NCBI GenBank assembly: GCA_049325575.1 | Contig: JBMOLK010000255.1 | Location: 1 to 5,954, forward strand | Direction of reading: 5' to 3' | Origin: JBMOLK01 sp049325575 | GTDB taxonomy: Bacteria > Bacillota > Clostridia > Acetivibrionales > Acetivibrionaceae | DNA: 5,954 nucleotides | Shown here: positions 1 to 5,619 of the stretch, piece by piece | How positions within the stretch are numbered: the first letter of the stretch is position 1 | How the letters are laid out: every line of letters starts with the position of its first letter | The notes under the pieces: model-generated | Databases searched by the model: none | What the model saw: the letters and a program-made list of their open reading frames with translations, nothing else | Told to the model about the DNA's origin: nothing | Made by a program: the position numbers and the translations under genes

Positions 1-327
1 TCAAGATTTCTGGCAAAATGCAATATATTATTAATATTCAATATAAATCCAAATCGATTATTTTAATCTTACAAAAAAACGAAACATAAATGAAAAGTTA
101 ATATGCAGATCATACTAAAAGCAAGCTTTTTATGTGAAAAACCTTCGTATGGGCAAAACAAAAATGAAATGAGTAAACACAAAATAATACTTATATATAT
201 TCTAGCACTAATAATATACCATGTCCATATGCTTGGATACCTATTTTTCAGAGCGTACCGTGCTACGATTCTAGAAAAAATATCTTCTTAGCGAATCATT
301 TTTCCAATTAGCAGTATGGTGTTAATA
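1..327. other. AT-rich stretch without a supportable gene
   Basis: This stretch is strongly AT-rich with short runs of AATATT/ATATTA (about 24-48) but no long inverted repeat, tRNA or recognisable protein. One open frame (103-291, +, 62 codons) encodes a hydrophobic segment around its residues 27-50 that could span a membrane. Neither its first ATG (103) nor the internal ATG (169) is preceded by a Shine-Dalgarno sequence, and I recognise no family, so I do not call it a gene. The left part may be the promoter region of a gene lying beyond the left edge, which cannot be decided here. Confidence 0.5.
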
Positions 328-337
328 GTGCTATAAT
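308..337 (+). promoter_or_regulatory. Sigma-A promoter with extended -10 for the zinc-ribbon gene
   Basis: The -10 hexamer TATAAT (332-337) is a perfect match and is preceded by TGc (329-331), which makes an extended -10. The -35 is TTAGCA (308-313), four of six matches, with an 18-nt spacer. Transcription would start near 344, leaving a leader of about 25 nt that carries the Shine-Dalgarno AAGGAGG (355-361), 7 nt before the ATG at 369. Spacing and context agree, so this is a confident call from sequence alone. Confidence 0.75.
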
Positions 338-368
338 AAAAAATAATATAGAGCAAGGAGGAAAAGTC

Positions 369-584
369 ATGCCTTTTTACGACCTGAAATGTGAAAAATG
401 CGGTCAGGAGTTCAACGTAATGGCTAAGATGAGCGAAAGATCCGAGAAACTCATTAAGTGCCCCTCGTGTGGAAGCAATGAGGTTGAAGCGGTTTTTAAA
501 AATGTAAACATAGTTCAGTCAAGAAAGTCCCAGGGTGGAGAATGTCCAAATATTCATAAATGCGGAGGGTGCTGCGGCCACTAA
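369..584 (+). CDS. FmdB/CxxC-type small zinc-ribbon protein
   Basis: A 71-residue protein starting MPFYDLKCEKCG, the usual opening of the FmdB-type regulatory zinc-ribbon family. Two CxxC pairs (C8/C11 and C31/C34, the second as CPSCG) would bind one zinc ion. After the ribbon, residues 43-50 follow the family pattern, and the C-terminus carries a second cysteine/histidine group: C59, H63, C65, C68, C69 and H71. The start is secure: AAGGAGG lies 7 nt upstream, behind a good promoter. The family was named for a putative regulator of formamidase and amidase genes, but most members have no proven role, so I would not infer amide metabolism. It appears to be a single-gene unit that converges with the lipoprotein gene on the other strand. 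Family assignment is confident; function is unknown. Confidence 0.88.
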   Translation: MPFYDLKCEKCGQEFNVMAKMSERSEKLIKCPSCGSNEVEAVFKNVNIVQSRKSQGGECPNIHKCGGCCGH

Positions 585-595
585 GCAACACCCTC
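565..595. other. GC-rich hairpin spanning the end of the zinc-ribbon gene
   Basis: GAGGGTG (565-571) pairs with CACCCTC (589-595), and TGC/GCA extends the stem after one C-A mismatch, leaving a 9-nt loop that contains the TAA stop. No run of T follows on either strand, so this is not a typical intrinsic terminator. It may only reflect the cysteine/glycine-rich codons at the end of the gene, or it may stabilise the 3' end of the mRNA. Confidence 0.35.
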
Positions 596-681
596 TCATA
601 CTCATACTTCTAATATCTTTGTATATCAATGTCTCCGTTTCGGTTTTTATGTGAAACTTAGTGTTATCATTACAACGTATA

Positions 682-720
682 AAGAAACAAGGAGTGAATC
701 CTGTCAACTCCTTGCTTCTT
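682..720 (-). terminator. Hairpin terminator between convergent genes
   Basis: Arms 682-695 and 707-720 form a 14-bp stem around an 11-nt loop. On the minus strand every position pairs, with one G-U wobble, and the stem runs into TTTCTTTATA. On the plus strand the wobble becomes an A-C mismatch and the trailing T-run is weaker. It lies 23 nt past the stop of the lipoprotein gene (minus) and about 100 nt past the zinc-ribbon gene (plus). It probably ends minus-strand transcription and may work in both directions. Confidence 0.65.
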
Positions 721-743
721 GATATATTTTAGGTTTATTAGCC

Positions 744-1598
744 TTATTCCAAAAATTCTATATATGTTTCTTCAAATTCCTCGTTAAAAGTTTCTTCCAT
801 CTCCTCATCAAAGGTTTCCTCTATTTCTTGATCATCCATAATTTCTGCAGCTGCGTCTTTGCCTTCATCCTCCTCTGTCAATCCAGCCTCACTTTTGGCA
901 TCACCCTTTTTAGGATCACTCTTGACATCGTCTTTTTTATCTTTATTGTTATTGGTATTCCCGGTATCCTTTGAGCCTCCAGTATTACCTGTTCCTGCAG
1001 GTTCTGTTTTCTTGCTTATAAGTGATGTGCTTCTTGGAAATGCTTTGTTAAATCTGAAATTCCCCTTAAATTCTGGAATGGCTTTACCGTCTATTAAAAA
1101 CTTAACATTGTTTATCTCCTTGATCTCGGTTAAAGAATTTACAATAGAATAAATTGTCATTGTTTCTTCAGCTCTTCCACCTGGGTGCTTATCTCTAAAT
1201 TCTTTTGAAAAATCAACGGTTGCAACATCTCCATCTATCTTTACCTTTGATTTAAGCTTTGCTTCAGCCGGAACGGTAGGCTTTAACCCCGCAACCTTGG
1301 GCCCTTTTATCAGCTCATTAACTATAATTTCAGCCAGATGATTTACACTTTTATTGGCTTCACTCATTGGTATATACCTTATTTCAAGCCTTAGTTTTGT
1401 GTTATCCTCATTTGCAAAATAAAGATGTATTGGCGTTTTGTCGGAAAGCTTCTGTGCATCAGCTTCACTTAAAGCAATACTACTTACAGGGCATGCTTCA
1501 TCATTTTCTCCAAGTCCGAATTTCTGTGCTGCAGAGCAACCTGCAAAAAATGATATTATCAAAATGCATACCGAAATAATACATAATAACCTTCGCAT
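744..1598 (-). CDS. GerMN-domain lipoprotein with acidic repeat tail
   Basis: A 284-residue predicted surface lipoprotein. Residues 1-20 form a signal peptide (MRR, then a hydrophobic core) ending in the lipobox FAGC with C21 as the lipidated residue. Residues 55-190 match one GerMN domain: the opening TPIHLYFANED, the LAEIIVNELIKGP helix with following LKPTVP, the IDGDVATVDFSKEF strand pair, and the closing VKFLIDGKAIPEFKG. GerM of Bacillus has two such domains and is needed for sporulation and germination; single-domain lipoproteins are widespread in clostridia with unproven roles. Residues 196-240 are a Gly/Asn/Lys/Asp-rich linker, and 241-284 are strongly acidic with an 8-residue repeat. 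The start is supported by GAGGTGG (1606-1612), 7 nt upstream. It lies 91 nt after deoC with no clear terminator between. Domain confident; exact role unknown. Confidence 0.85.
   Translation of the reverse strand: MRRLLCIISVCILIISFFAGCSAAQKFGLGENDEACPVSSIALSEADAQKLSDKTPIHLYFANEDNTKLRLEIRYIPMSEANKSVNHLAEIIVNELIKGPKVAGLKPTVPAEAKLKSKVKIDGDVATVDFSKEFRDKHPGGRAEETMTIYSIVNSLTEIKEINNVKFLIDGKAIPEFKGNFRFNKAFPRSTSLISKKTEPAGTGNTGGSKDTGNTNNNKDKKDDVKSDPKKGDAKSEAGLTEEDEGKDAAAEIMDDQEIEETFDEEMEETFNEEFEETYIEFLE
756..827 (-). repeat. Three tandem 24-bp units coding an acidic octapeptide
   Basis: Residues 258-265, 266-273 and 274-281 of the GerMN lipoprotein follow the pattern ExEET[FY]xE three times in register. 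In the DNA the units are diverged copies of 24 bp, most alike at the codons for EET[FY]. The array lies three residues from the C-terminus of a protein predicted to be anchored at the membrane surface. In-frame duplication of a 24-bp unit is the simple explanation. Confidence 0.75.
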
Positions 1599-1613
1599 TA
1601 ACCGGCCACCTCA

Positions 1614-1630
1614 CTATAAATTCTTTATAG
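1614..1630 (-). other. Short palindrome before the lipoprotein ribosome binding site
   Basis: CTATAAA and TTTATAG form a perfect 7-bp inverted repeat around a 3-nt centre, ending 2 nt before the Shine-Dalgarno (1606-1612) of the GerMN gene. It is made almost entirely of A and T, so the hairpin would be weak and the match could be chance. It could equally be a small operator. Confidence 0.25.
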
Positions 1631-1689
1631 GATATTTTTATGCCGGTCATACTTTTAGTATTCTATATCACTACAAATTTTTGTCCTTC

Positions 1690-2379
1690 TTAATAATCCC
1701 CCTTGTGTGCACCTCCATCAGGTTCATCTCCCACTATTGCAGCAGTTGCACTGGTACCTAGTCTTAGGCAGCCTGCATTTATGAACTGTACTGCCTGCTC
1801 AAAGGTTTTAATACCGCCTGAGGCTTTGATCTTCACACCGGGGCTTACCGCACCTCTCATAAGCTCTATATCCTCCAGCGAAGCTCCTCTTCCGTTAAAA
1901 CCCGTAGAAGTCTTTACAAAATCTGCTCCAGCTTCTTCCGAAAGCCTACATGCTATAACCTTATACTCATCTTTTAATAGAGCAGTCTCAATAATTACCT
2001 TTAGCAGGACATTTTTATCATGAGCAGCATTAGCAACCTGCATTATATCATTTTTCACATAGTCATAATCTCCCGATAAAAGTTTTCCGATATTTATAAC
2101 CATATCAAGCTCCCGGGCACCATTTTCCACAGCTTCCCTGGCTTCCTGAACCTTGCAGCTTGTAGTGGCAGAACCGTGAGGAAAGCCTATAACTGTACTA
2201 ACTCCAACACTGGAGTCTTTTAACAGTTCATATGCCAAAGCCACATGGCTTGGCTTTACGCAGACTGTAGCAACTCCATATTTTACTGCAAGGCTTAACT
2301 CCTTTTTAAGATCATTATCGGTAGAATCCGGCTTTAGTACTGCATGATCAATCATAGAAGCAACTGTTTTTCTATCCAA
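1690..2379 (-). CDS. deoC: Deoxyribose-phosphate aldolase (DeoC)
   Basis: Class I aldolase that cleaves 2-deoxyribose 5-phosphate into acetaldehyde and glyceraldehyde 3-phosphate, a cytosolic step of deoxynucleoside catabolism. From the TTG start it has 229 residues, normal for the family. Visible landmarks are SMIDHAVLKPD near the N-terminus, VIGFPHG, the ELDMVINIG strand with catalytic D92, the Schiff-base lysine K156 in DFVKTSTGF, and the second catalytic lysine K185 in IKASGG. All catalytic residues are present. The frame stays open upstream to an ATG at 2532, but those 51 codons cross a long inverted repeat and do not look like DeoC. TTG at 2377-2379 has an AAAGGGTGA ribosome binding site (2385-2393) at good spacing; GTG at 2386-2388 is inside that site and is less likely. 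No other deo genes are in view. Function is very confident, start moderately so. Confidence 0.93.
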   Translation of the reverse strand: MDRKTVASMIDHAVLKPDSTDNDLKKELSLAVKYGVATVCVKPSHVALAYELLKDSSVGVSTVIGFPHGSATTSCKVQEAREAVENGARELDMVINIGKLLSGDYDYVKNDIMQVANAAHDKNVLLKVIIETALLKDEYKVIACRLSEEAGADFVKTSTGFNGRGASLEDIELMRGAVSPGVKIKASGGIKTFEQAVQFINAGCLRLGTSATAAIVGDEPDGGAHKGDY

Positions 2380-2384
2380 GCTGT

Positions 2385-2393
2385 TCACCCTTT
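2385..2393 (-). promoter_or_regulatory. Ribosome binding site that sets the deoC TTG start
   Basis: AAAGGGTGA reads toward the TTG at 2379-2377, with 5 nt between its last base and the start codon. It matches the extended anti-Shine-Dalgarno complement at its 3' half (GGTGA). The site overlaps the competing GTG (2388-2386), which would have no spacing, so it favours TTG. Confidence 0.5.
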
Positions 2394-2396
2394 CTG

Positions 2397-2505
2397 TATA
2401 TAGAGATCGAACTGTAAAAGTAGATAAACTTGATGAGCCCGCCATTTGTATCAAATTAGCGGAGCGAATTATATGTTTATCTTTACAGTTCGTTATCTCT
2501 AAATA
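2397..2505 (-). repeat. Long imperfect inverted repeat in the deoC leader
   Basis: The outer arms are 2397-2429 and 2475-2505. They share TAGAGAT, CGAACTGTAAA and GATAAAC in order, with a 2-nt and a 4-nt insertion between blocks. The 45-nt centre folds again: CCGC and ATTTG pair with CAAAT and GCGG around a 3-nt loop, and GC closes outside them. The element ends 3 nt before the deoC Shine-Dalgarno on the minus strand, so it would be a strong hairpin in the 5' leader. It could be a regulatory RNA, an operator or a small palindromic (MITE-like) insertion. It matches no riboswitch class I recognise. Confidence 0.7.
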
Positions 2506-2562
2506 AGTCATCTCTAATAAATACGTCTCCATGAAACCTTACTTCATCTATCCTGCTTTACA

Positions 2563-2568
2563 TGTCAA
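2563..2568 (-). promoter_or_regulatory. Possible -35 box for deoC
   Basis: A perfect TTGACA lies at the end of the T-run of the ArsR terminator and points toward deoC. The hexamer at 17-nt spacing (2540-2545) is GAAGTA, a poor -10, so the promoter is uncertain. A TATAAT occurs at 2468-2473 inside the inverted repeat but has no good -35. Confidence 0.3.
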
Positions 2569-2570
2569 AA

Positions 2571-2621
2571 AACAAAAGGCAGACAGCACTGTACTTTATA
2601 AGCACATCACTGTCTGCCTTT
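2571..2621 (-). terminator. Strong intrinsic terminator of the sulfur enzyme-ArsR operon
   Basis: AAAGGCAGACAG (2575-2586) pairs perfectly over 12 bp with CTGTCTGCCTTT (2610-2621). Inside, TGTGCTT pairs with AAGTACA (one G-U) around an ATA loop. On the minus strand the stem is followed by TTTTGTTTTTTG. It starts 5 nt past the ArsR stop codon, so it closes the operon. Confidence 0.92.
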
Positions 2622-2626
2622 ACCTG

Positions 2627-2902
2627 TTATTCATTAAAAAGAAGCTTAACAATATTTATAATATCCTCATCTACAACGGAATAGCAAACCTCTAGCCCGC
2701 TCCTGGTACCTTCAATAATGCCGGCTGACTTTAGCTTCGCAAGATGCTGTGATACCGTGGATTGGGGCAGATTCAGGCATTCCTGAATCTTTGTCACGTT
2801 GCATTTGTTATCTACCAAACCTTTTACAATACATAGCCTGTGAGGATGTGCCAAGGCTTTTAATTTTTCTGCCTTTTCACCATAAGCTTTAAAATCCTGC
2901 AC
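2627..2902 (-). CDS. ArsR-family (SmtB/ArsR) winged-helix regulator
   Basis: A 91-residue transcription factor, typical for the family. Residues 10-30 (AEKLKALAHPHRLCIVKGLV) form the signature first helices. LNLPQSTVSQHLAKLKSAGII (43-63) is the helix-turn-helix with recognition helix around 47-58, and GLEVCYSVVDE (69-79) is the wing. Four cysteines, C24, C34, C42 and C73, are available; none sits in the classical CxC arsenic site. It follows the reductase-sulfurtransferase gene by only a few bases: that gene's TAG stop is part of this gene's TAGGAGG ribosome binding site, which implies translational coupling. AGGAGG (2911-2916) is 8 nt from GTG (2902-2900) and 5 nt from TTG (2905-2903); I prefer GTG, but the difference is one residue. 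By analogy with sulfide- and persulfide-sensing ArsR proteins (SqrR, BigR) it may repress its own operon. That is inference, and the cysteine spacing is not obviously theirs. Confidence 0.88.
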   Translation of the reverse strand: MQDFKAYGEKAEKLKALAHPHRLCIVKGLVDNKCNVTKIQECLNLPQSTVSQHLAKLKSAGIIEGTRSGLEVCYSVVDEDIINIVKLLFNE

Positions 2903-2907
2903 CAAAT

Positions 2908-2917
2908 CATCCTCCTA
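2908..2917 (-). promoter_or_regulatory. Stop codon embedded in the ArsR ribosome binding site
   Basis: The TAG stop of the reductase gene (2917-2915) overlaps AGGAGG (2916-2911), which serves the ArsR gene. Ribosomes finishing the first gene stop on the initiation site of the second, so the two products are probably made in a coupled ratio. Confidence 0.8.
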
Positions 2918-5383
2918 AATAAACAAACTCATATCCGATTCTTCTGCAGAGCCCAGGAAAGATGCAACTCCCCCTATTTTTACTCCGTCAATGAGTTCTT
3001 CCTTTTTTATACCCATTATATCCATAGACATATTACATGCTACAAGGTTAATACCGTTAGCCTTCGCCTGCATGATAAGGTCTTCTAAGGAAGTCACATT
3101 CTTTTTCTTCATTATAAACCGTATCATTTTAGCTCCCATTCCACCCATATTCATTTTGGATAGCGAAAGCCTTCTTGAGCCTCTGGGCATCATCATTCCA
3201 AACATTCTTGAAAACAGATCTTTTTTTACACTTACTTTATCATGCTTTCTTAAAATATTCAATCCCCAGAAAGTAAAGAACATAGTCACTTTTCTTCCCA
3301 TGGAAGCTGCTCCGTTTGCTATTATGAAGGATGCAATAGCCTTATCCAGATCGTTGCTGAATACAACCATGGTCTTGTCATTTTTCACCTCTGCCATACC
3401 TGTACTTTCCGCCTGCCTTTCCTTCTTTATAAATGCATTAAAAGCTCCATTCTCAAAGTTGATACTGATAAGCTTATTGCCTGTTCTTTCGCACCAGACC
3501 TTTATATCCTCCTGGAATGCAGGGTCGGTAGCCTTGATCTGTAAAACCTCACCATAATTCATCGACTTTACAGTGTTATAGACCTGCATTATAGGGCCCG
3601 GACACTGGAGCCCGCATGCATTGACCTGTATATCCGCATTCGCCCTGCAGTCACTACCCAGGCAGTCTACAGGCTTGATTTCATCGTCTTTCATTATTTT
3701 GTCATATTCATATATATCTTCATTGGACTGTTTCTGTACAGCCAGCTGGTATGTCTTATATCCCCCGCTTAAGTTCTTTACAGTATTATATCCCTTTTGC
3801 TTTAAAATCTTGTAAGCAACATATCCCCTTAAGCCCACCTGGCAGAATATATATATATTCTTATCCTTAGGGAGCTCATCCAGCCTTTCTCTTAACTCGT
3901 CAACCGAAATATTCACCGCACCCTCAATGGTTCCAAGACTATACTCCATATCCGATCTGACATCGAGGATTACTGAATTCTTCCTATCTATTGAAGCCAC
4001 TTCATCCCAATGGAATATTTCACAGTGACCCTTAAGAACATTGGAAGCAGTATAACCTGCAATATTTACAGGATCTTTAGCTGAGGAATATGGAGGTGCA
4101 TATGCCAGCTCAAGCTTCTCAAGATCAAATACATTCATACCCGCCCTGATAGCCGTAGCAACTACATCAATCCTTTTATCTACTCCATCGTATCCTATAA
4201 TCTGGGCTCCAAGTATTTTCCCTGTTTTTTTCTCAAAAAGCAGCTTAATGGACATTGGAATCGCCCCGGGATAGTATCCTGCATGAGAAGGTGAATGTGT
4301 GAAGGACTTTTCATACTCTATTCCGTTTTTCTTTAAAATTTTCTCGTTGTTGCCTGTAATAGCAACCGTTATATCAAAGACTTTTACAATGGACGTCCCC
4401 TGTGTTCCTTCATACTTTTCCTTCATGCCGCAAATATTGTTGGCTGCAATTCTTCCTTGTTTGTTTGCCGGACCGGCAAGAGGAATAAGTGCAGGATTTC
4501 CGCTGATATAATCCCTCACCTCAACAGCATCGCCTACAGCATAAATATCGGGATTTGAGGTAAGCATATACTCATCTACAAGTATTCCGCCTGTTTTTCC
4601 TAGCTTAAGGCCGGCTTCAACTGCCAATTTGGACTCCGGCTTGACGCCTATACCCAGTATTACCATATCGGCTTTTAGTGATCTTCCGCTTGACAATTCC
4701 ACAACAGTACAGGTACTTGTATGGTTTAATGCTTTTACGGCATCCTTAAGATAAAACTCAACATCCTTTGACTTCATATGCTGATGAACTATTGCTGCCA
4801 TATCATAGTCCAGCGGCCCGATGACATGATCAGCAAGCTCGACAACCGTAACCCTTACGCCTCTGGCATGAAGATTCTCTGCAACCTCAAGCCCGATAAA
4901 GCCAGCTCCTACAACAACTGCTCTTTTTGGCTTCATCATGTCCACATAGTCCTTTATCCTGTAGGTATCAGGTATGTTCCTTAGTGTAAACACCCTCTGT
5001 GAATCAATCCCGGGCAAAGGCGGCTTTACCGGATCTGCCCCCGGAGAGAGAATCAGTTTATCGTAAGTTTCTGTATAAGTTTTGTTTTCGGCTTTGTTAA
5101 AAACCTCAATAGTTCTTTTATCAGGAACAATTTTAGTCACTTCACTATTAACCCTTACATCAATATTGAATCTTTCCTTCATTTTTTCCGGAGTTTGAAC
5201 TACAAGCTTATCCTTCTCCCTTATTACCTCACCTATATAATAAGGAAGCCCGCAGTTTGCAAAGGATATATACTCTCCCTTTTCGAAAAGAATAATCTCT
5301 GCGTCTTCATTAAGCCTTCTCAATCGGGCAGCAGCACTTGCTCCACCTGCTACACCACCAATAATTAAAACTTTGAGCGACAT
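2915..5383 (-). CDS. CoA-disulfide/persulfide reductase-rhodanese-TusA-DsrE2 fusion
   Basis: An 822-residue cytosolic flavoprotein with four modules. Residues 1-450 are a CoA-disulfide reductase-type FAD/NAD(P)H oxidoreductase: GGVAGG (9-14), single redox cysteine C44 in SFANCGLPYYIG, nucleotide motif GAGFIG (159-164), FAD motif YAVGDA (281-286), and the dimer-interface signature YAPPYSSAKDPVN (428-440). Residues 455-550 are a rhodanese with ILDVRS (472-477) and active loop CQVGLRG (C514). Residues 585-653 are a TusA domain with CPGP (594-597) and extra C590 and C631. Residues 670-822 are a DsrE2-like domain with FFTFWGL (702-708) and C783. A linker holds C574 and C579. Related enzymes reduce CoA disulfide, CoA persulfide or polysulfide; the fused modules pass sulfane sulfur between cysteines. 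I read it as a persulfide reductase with its own sulfur relay. The start at 5383 has GAGGGGG 6 nt upstream; the ATG at 5413 has no ribosome binding site and lies at the predicted transcription start. Confidence 0.92.
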   Translation of the reverse strand: MSLKVLIIGGVAGGASAAARLRRLNEDAEIILFEKGEYISFANCGLPYYIGEVIREKDKLVVQTPEKMKERFNIDVRVNSEVTKIVPDKRTIEVFNKAENKTYTETYDKLILSPGADPVKPPLPGIDSQRVFTLRNIPDTYRIKDYVDMMKPKRAVVVGAGFIGLEVAENLHARGVRVTVVELADHVIGPLDYDMAAIVHQHMKSKDVEFYLKDAVKALNHTSTCTVVELSSGRSLKADMVILGIGVKPESKLAVEAGLKLGKTGGILVDEYMLTSNPDIYAVGDAVEVRDYISGNPALIPLAGPANKQGRIAANNICGMKEKYEGTQGTSIVKVFDITVAITGNNEKILKKNGIEYEKSFTHSPSHAGYYPGAIPMSIKLLFEKKTGKILGAQIIGYDGVDKRIDVVATAIRAGMNVFDLEKLELAYAPPYSSAKDPVNIAGYTASNVLKGHCEIFHWDEVASIDRKNSVILDVRSDMEYSLGTIEGAVNISVDELRERLDELPKDKNIYIFCQVGLRGYVAYKILKQKGYNTVKNLSGGYKTYQLAVQKQSNEDIYEYDKIMKDDEIKPVDCLGSDCRANADIQVNACGLQCPGPIMQVYNTVKSMNYGEVLQIKATDPAFQEDIKVWCERTGNKLISINFENGAFNAFIKKERQAESTGMAEVKNDKTMVVFSNDLDKAIASFIIANGAASMGRKVTMFFTFWGLNILRKHDKVSVKKDLFSRMFGMMMPRGSRRLSLSKMNMGGMGAKMIRFIMKKKNVTSLEDLIMQAKANGINLVACNMSMDIMGIKKEELIDGVKIGGVASFLGSAEESDMSLFI

Positions 5384-5412
5384 GTTGTACCCCCTCTTCA
5401 GCGTTATATTCA

Positions 5413-5434
5413 TATATTTTAATTTTACAATATA
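5413..5434 (-). promoter_or_regulatory. Candidate operator overlapping the -10
   Basis: TATATT (5434-5429) and AATATA (5418-5413) are separated by 10 nt. Over the 22 nt, 9 of 11 position pairs are complementary. The site covers the -10 hexamer and the expected transcription start, where a repressor would block the polymerase. Its size and AT-rich arms are in keeping with ArsR-family operators. The AT content makes a chance match possible. Confidence 0.4.
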
Positions 5435-5450
5435 CTTTGCCGTTTGTCAA
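5422..5450 (-). promoter_or_regulatory. Sigma-A promoter of the sulfur enzyme-ArsR operon
   Basis: A perfect TTGACA (5450-5445), a 17-nt spacer and TAAAAT (5427-5422, five of six matches). Transcription would begin near 5415, giving a leader of about 30 nt before the ATG at 5383. This supports the shorter start of the reductase. Confidence 0.82.
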
Positions 5451-5564
5451 TACTTTAACAAAGCATATCCTTTAATGCTTATGATTTAAATCTTCCACTT
5501 AGGTCTTATCCTAAAACAGTTATTTTTGGAAATTACGAAATAGAGAATAGCTAAGAAAGCCAAC

Positions 5565-5583
5565 CATATTGCTGTGCAATATG
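5565..5583 (-). terminator. Perfect palindrome, probable weak terminator after the YkuK gene
   Basis: CATATTGC (5565-5572) and GCAATATG (5576-5583) are exact inverted repeats around TGT. On the minus strand the hairpin comes 36 nt after the YkuK-family stop and is followed by GTTGGCTTTCTTAG, a poor T-run. It may terminate that transcript, or be a protein-binding site about 115 bp upstream of the sulfur operon's -35. The sequence does not decide between them. Confidence 0.4.
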
Positions 5584-5619
5584 CCAGGATAAAAGAATTA
5601 TTAACTACGATAAAATATA

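Noticed and set aside
103..291. 62-codon plus-strand frame with a hydrophobic segment
   Set aside because: No Shine-Dalgarno at either ATG (103 or 169), no recognisable family, and an AT-rich context where hydrophobic codons arise by chance.
859..1152. Plus-strand open frame opposite the GerMN lipoprotein
   Set aside because: It is the antisense of the low-complexity linker and domain codons; the minus-strand frame has a signal peptide, a known domain and a ribosome binding site.
2397..2505. Known riboswitch or T-box upstream of deoC
   Set aside because: The conserved T-box GGUGG-type sequence and the core motifs of purine, c-di-GMP and other common classes are absent, so it stays an unnamed hairpin element.
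2991..3557. 188-codon plus-strand frame opposite the DsrE2 and TusA domains
   Set aside because: It lies wholly within a well-supported gene on the other strand, resembles no known protein and has no ribosome binding site that I can see.
5384..5413. Ten extra N-terminal residues on the reductase from an ATG at 5413
   Set aside because: No ribosome binding site precedes it, it sits at the predicted transcription start, and the flavoprotein fold begins right after the ATG at 5383, which has a good ribosome binding site.
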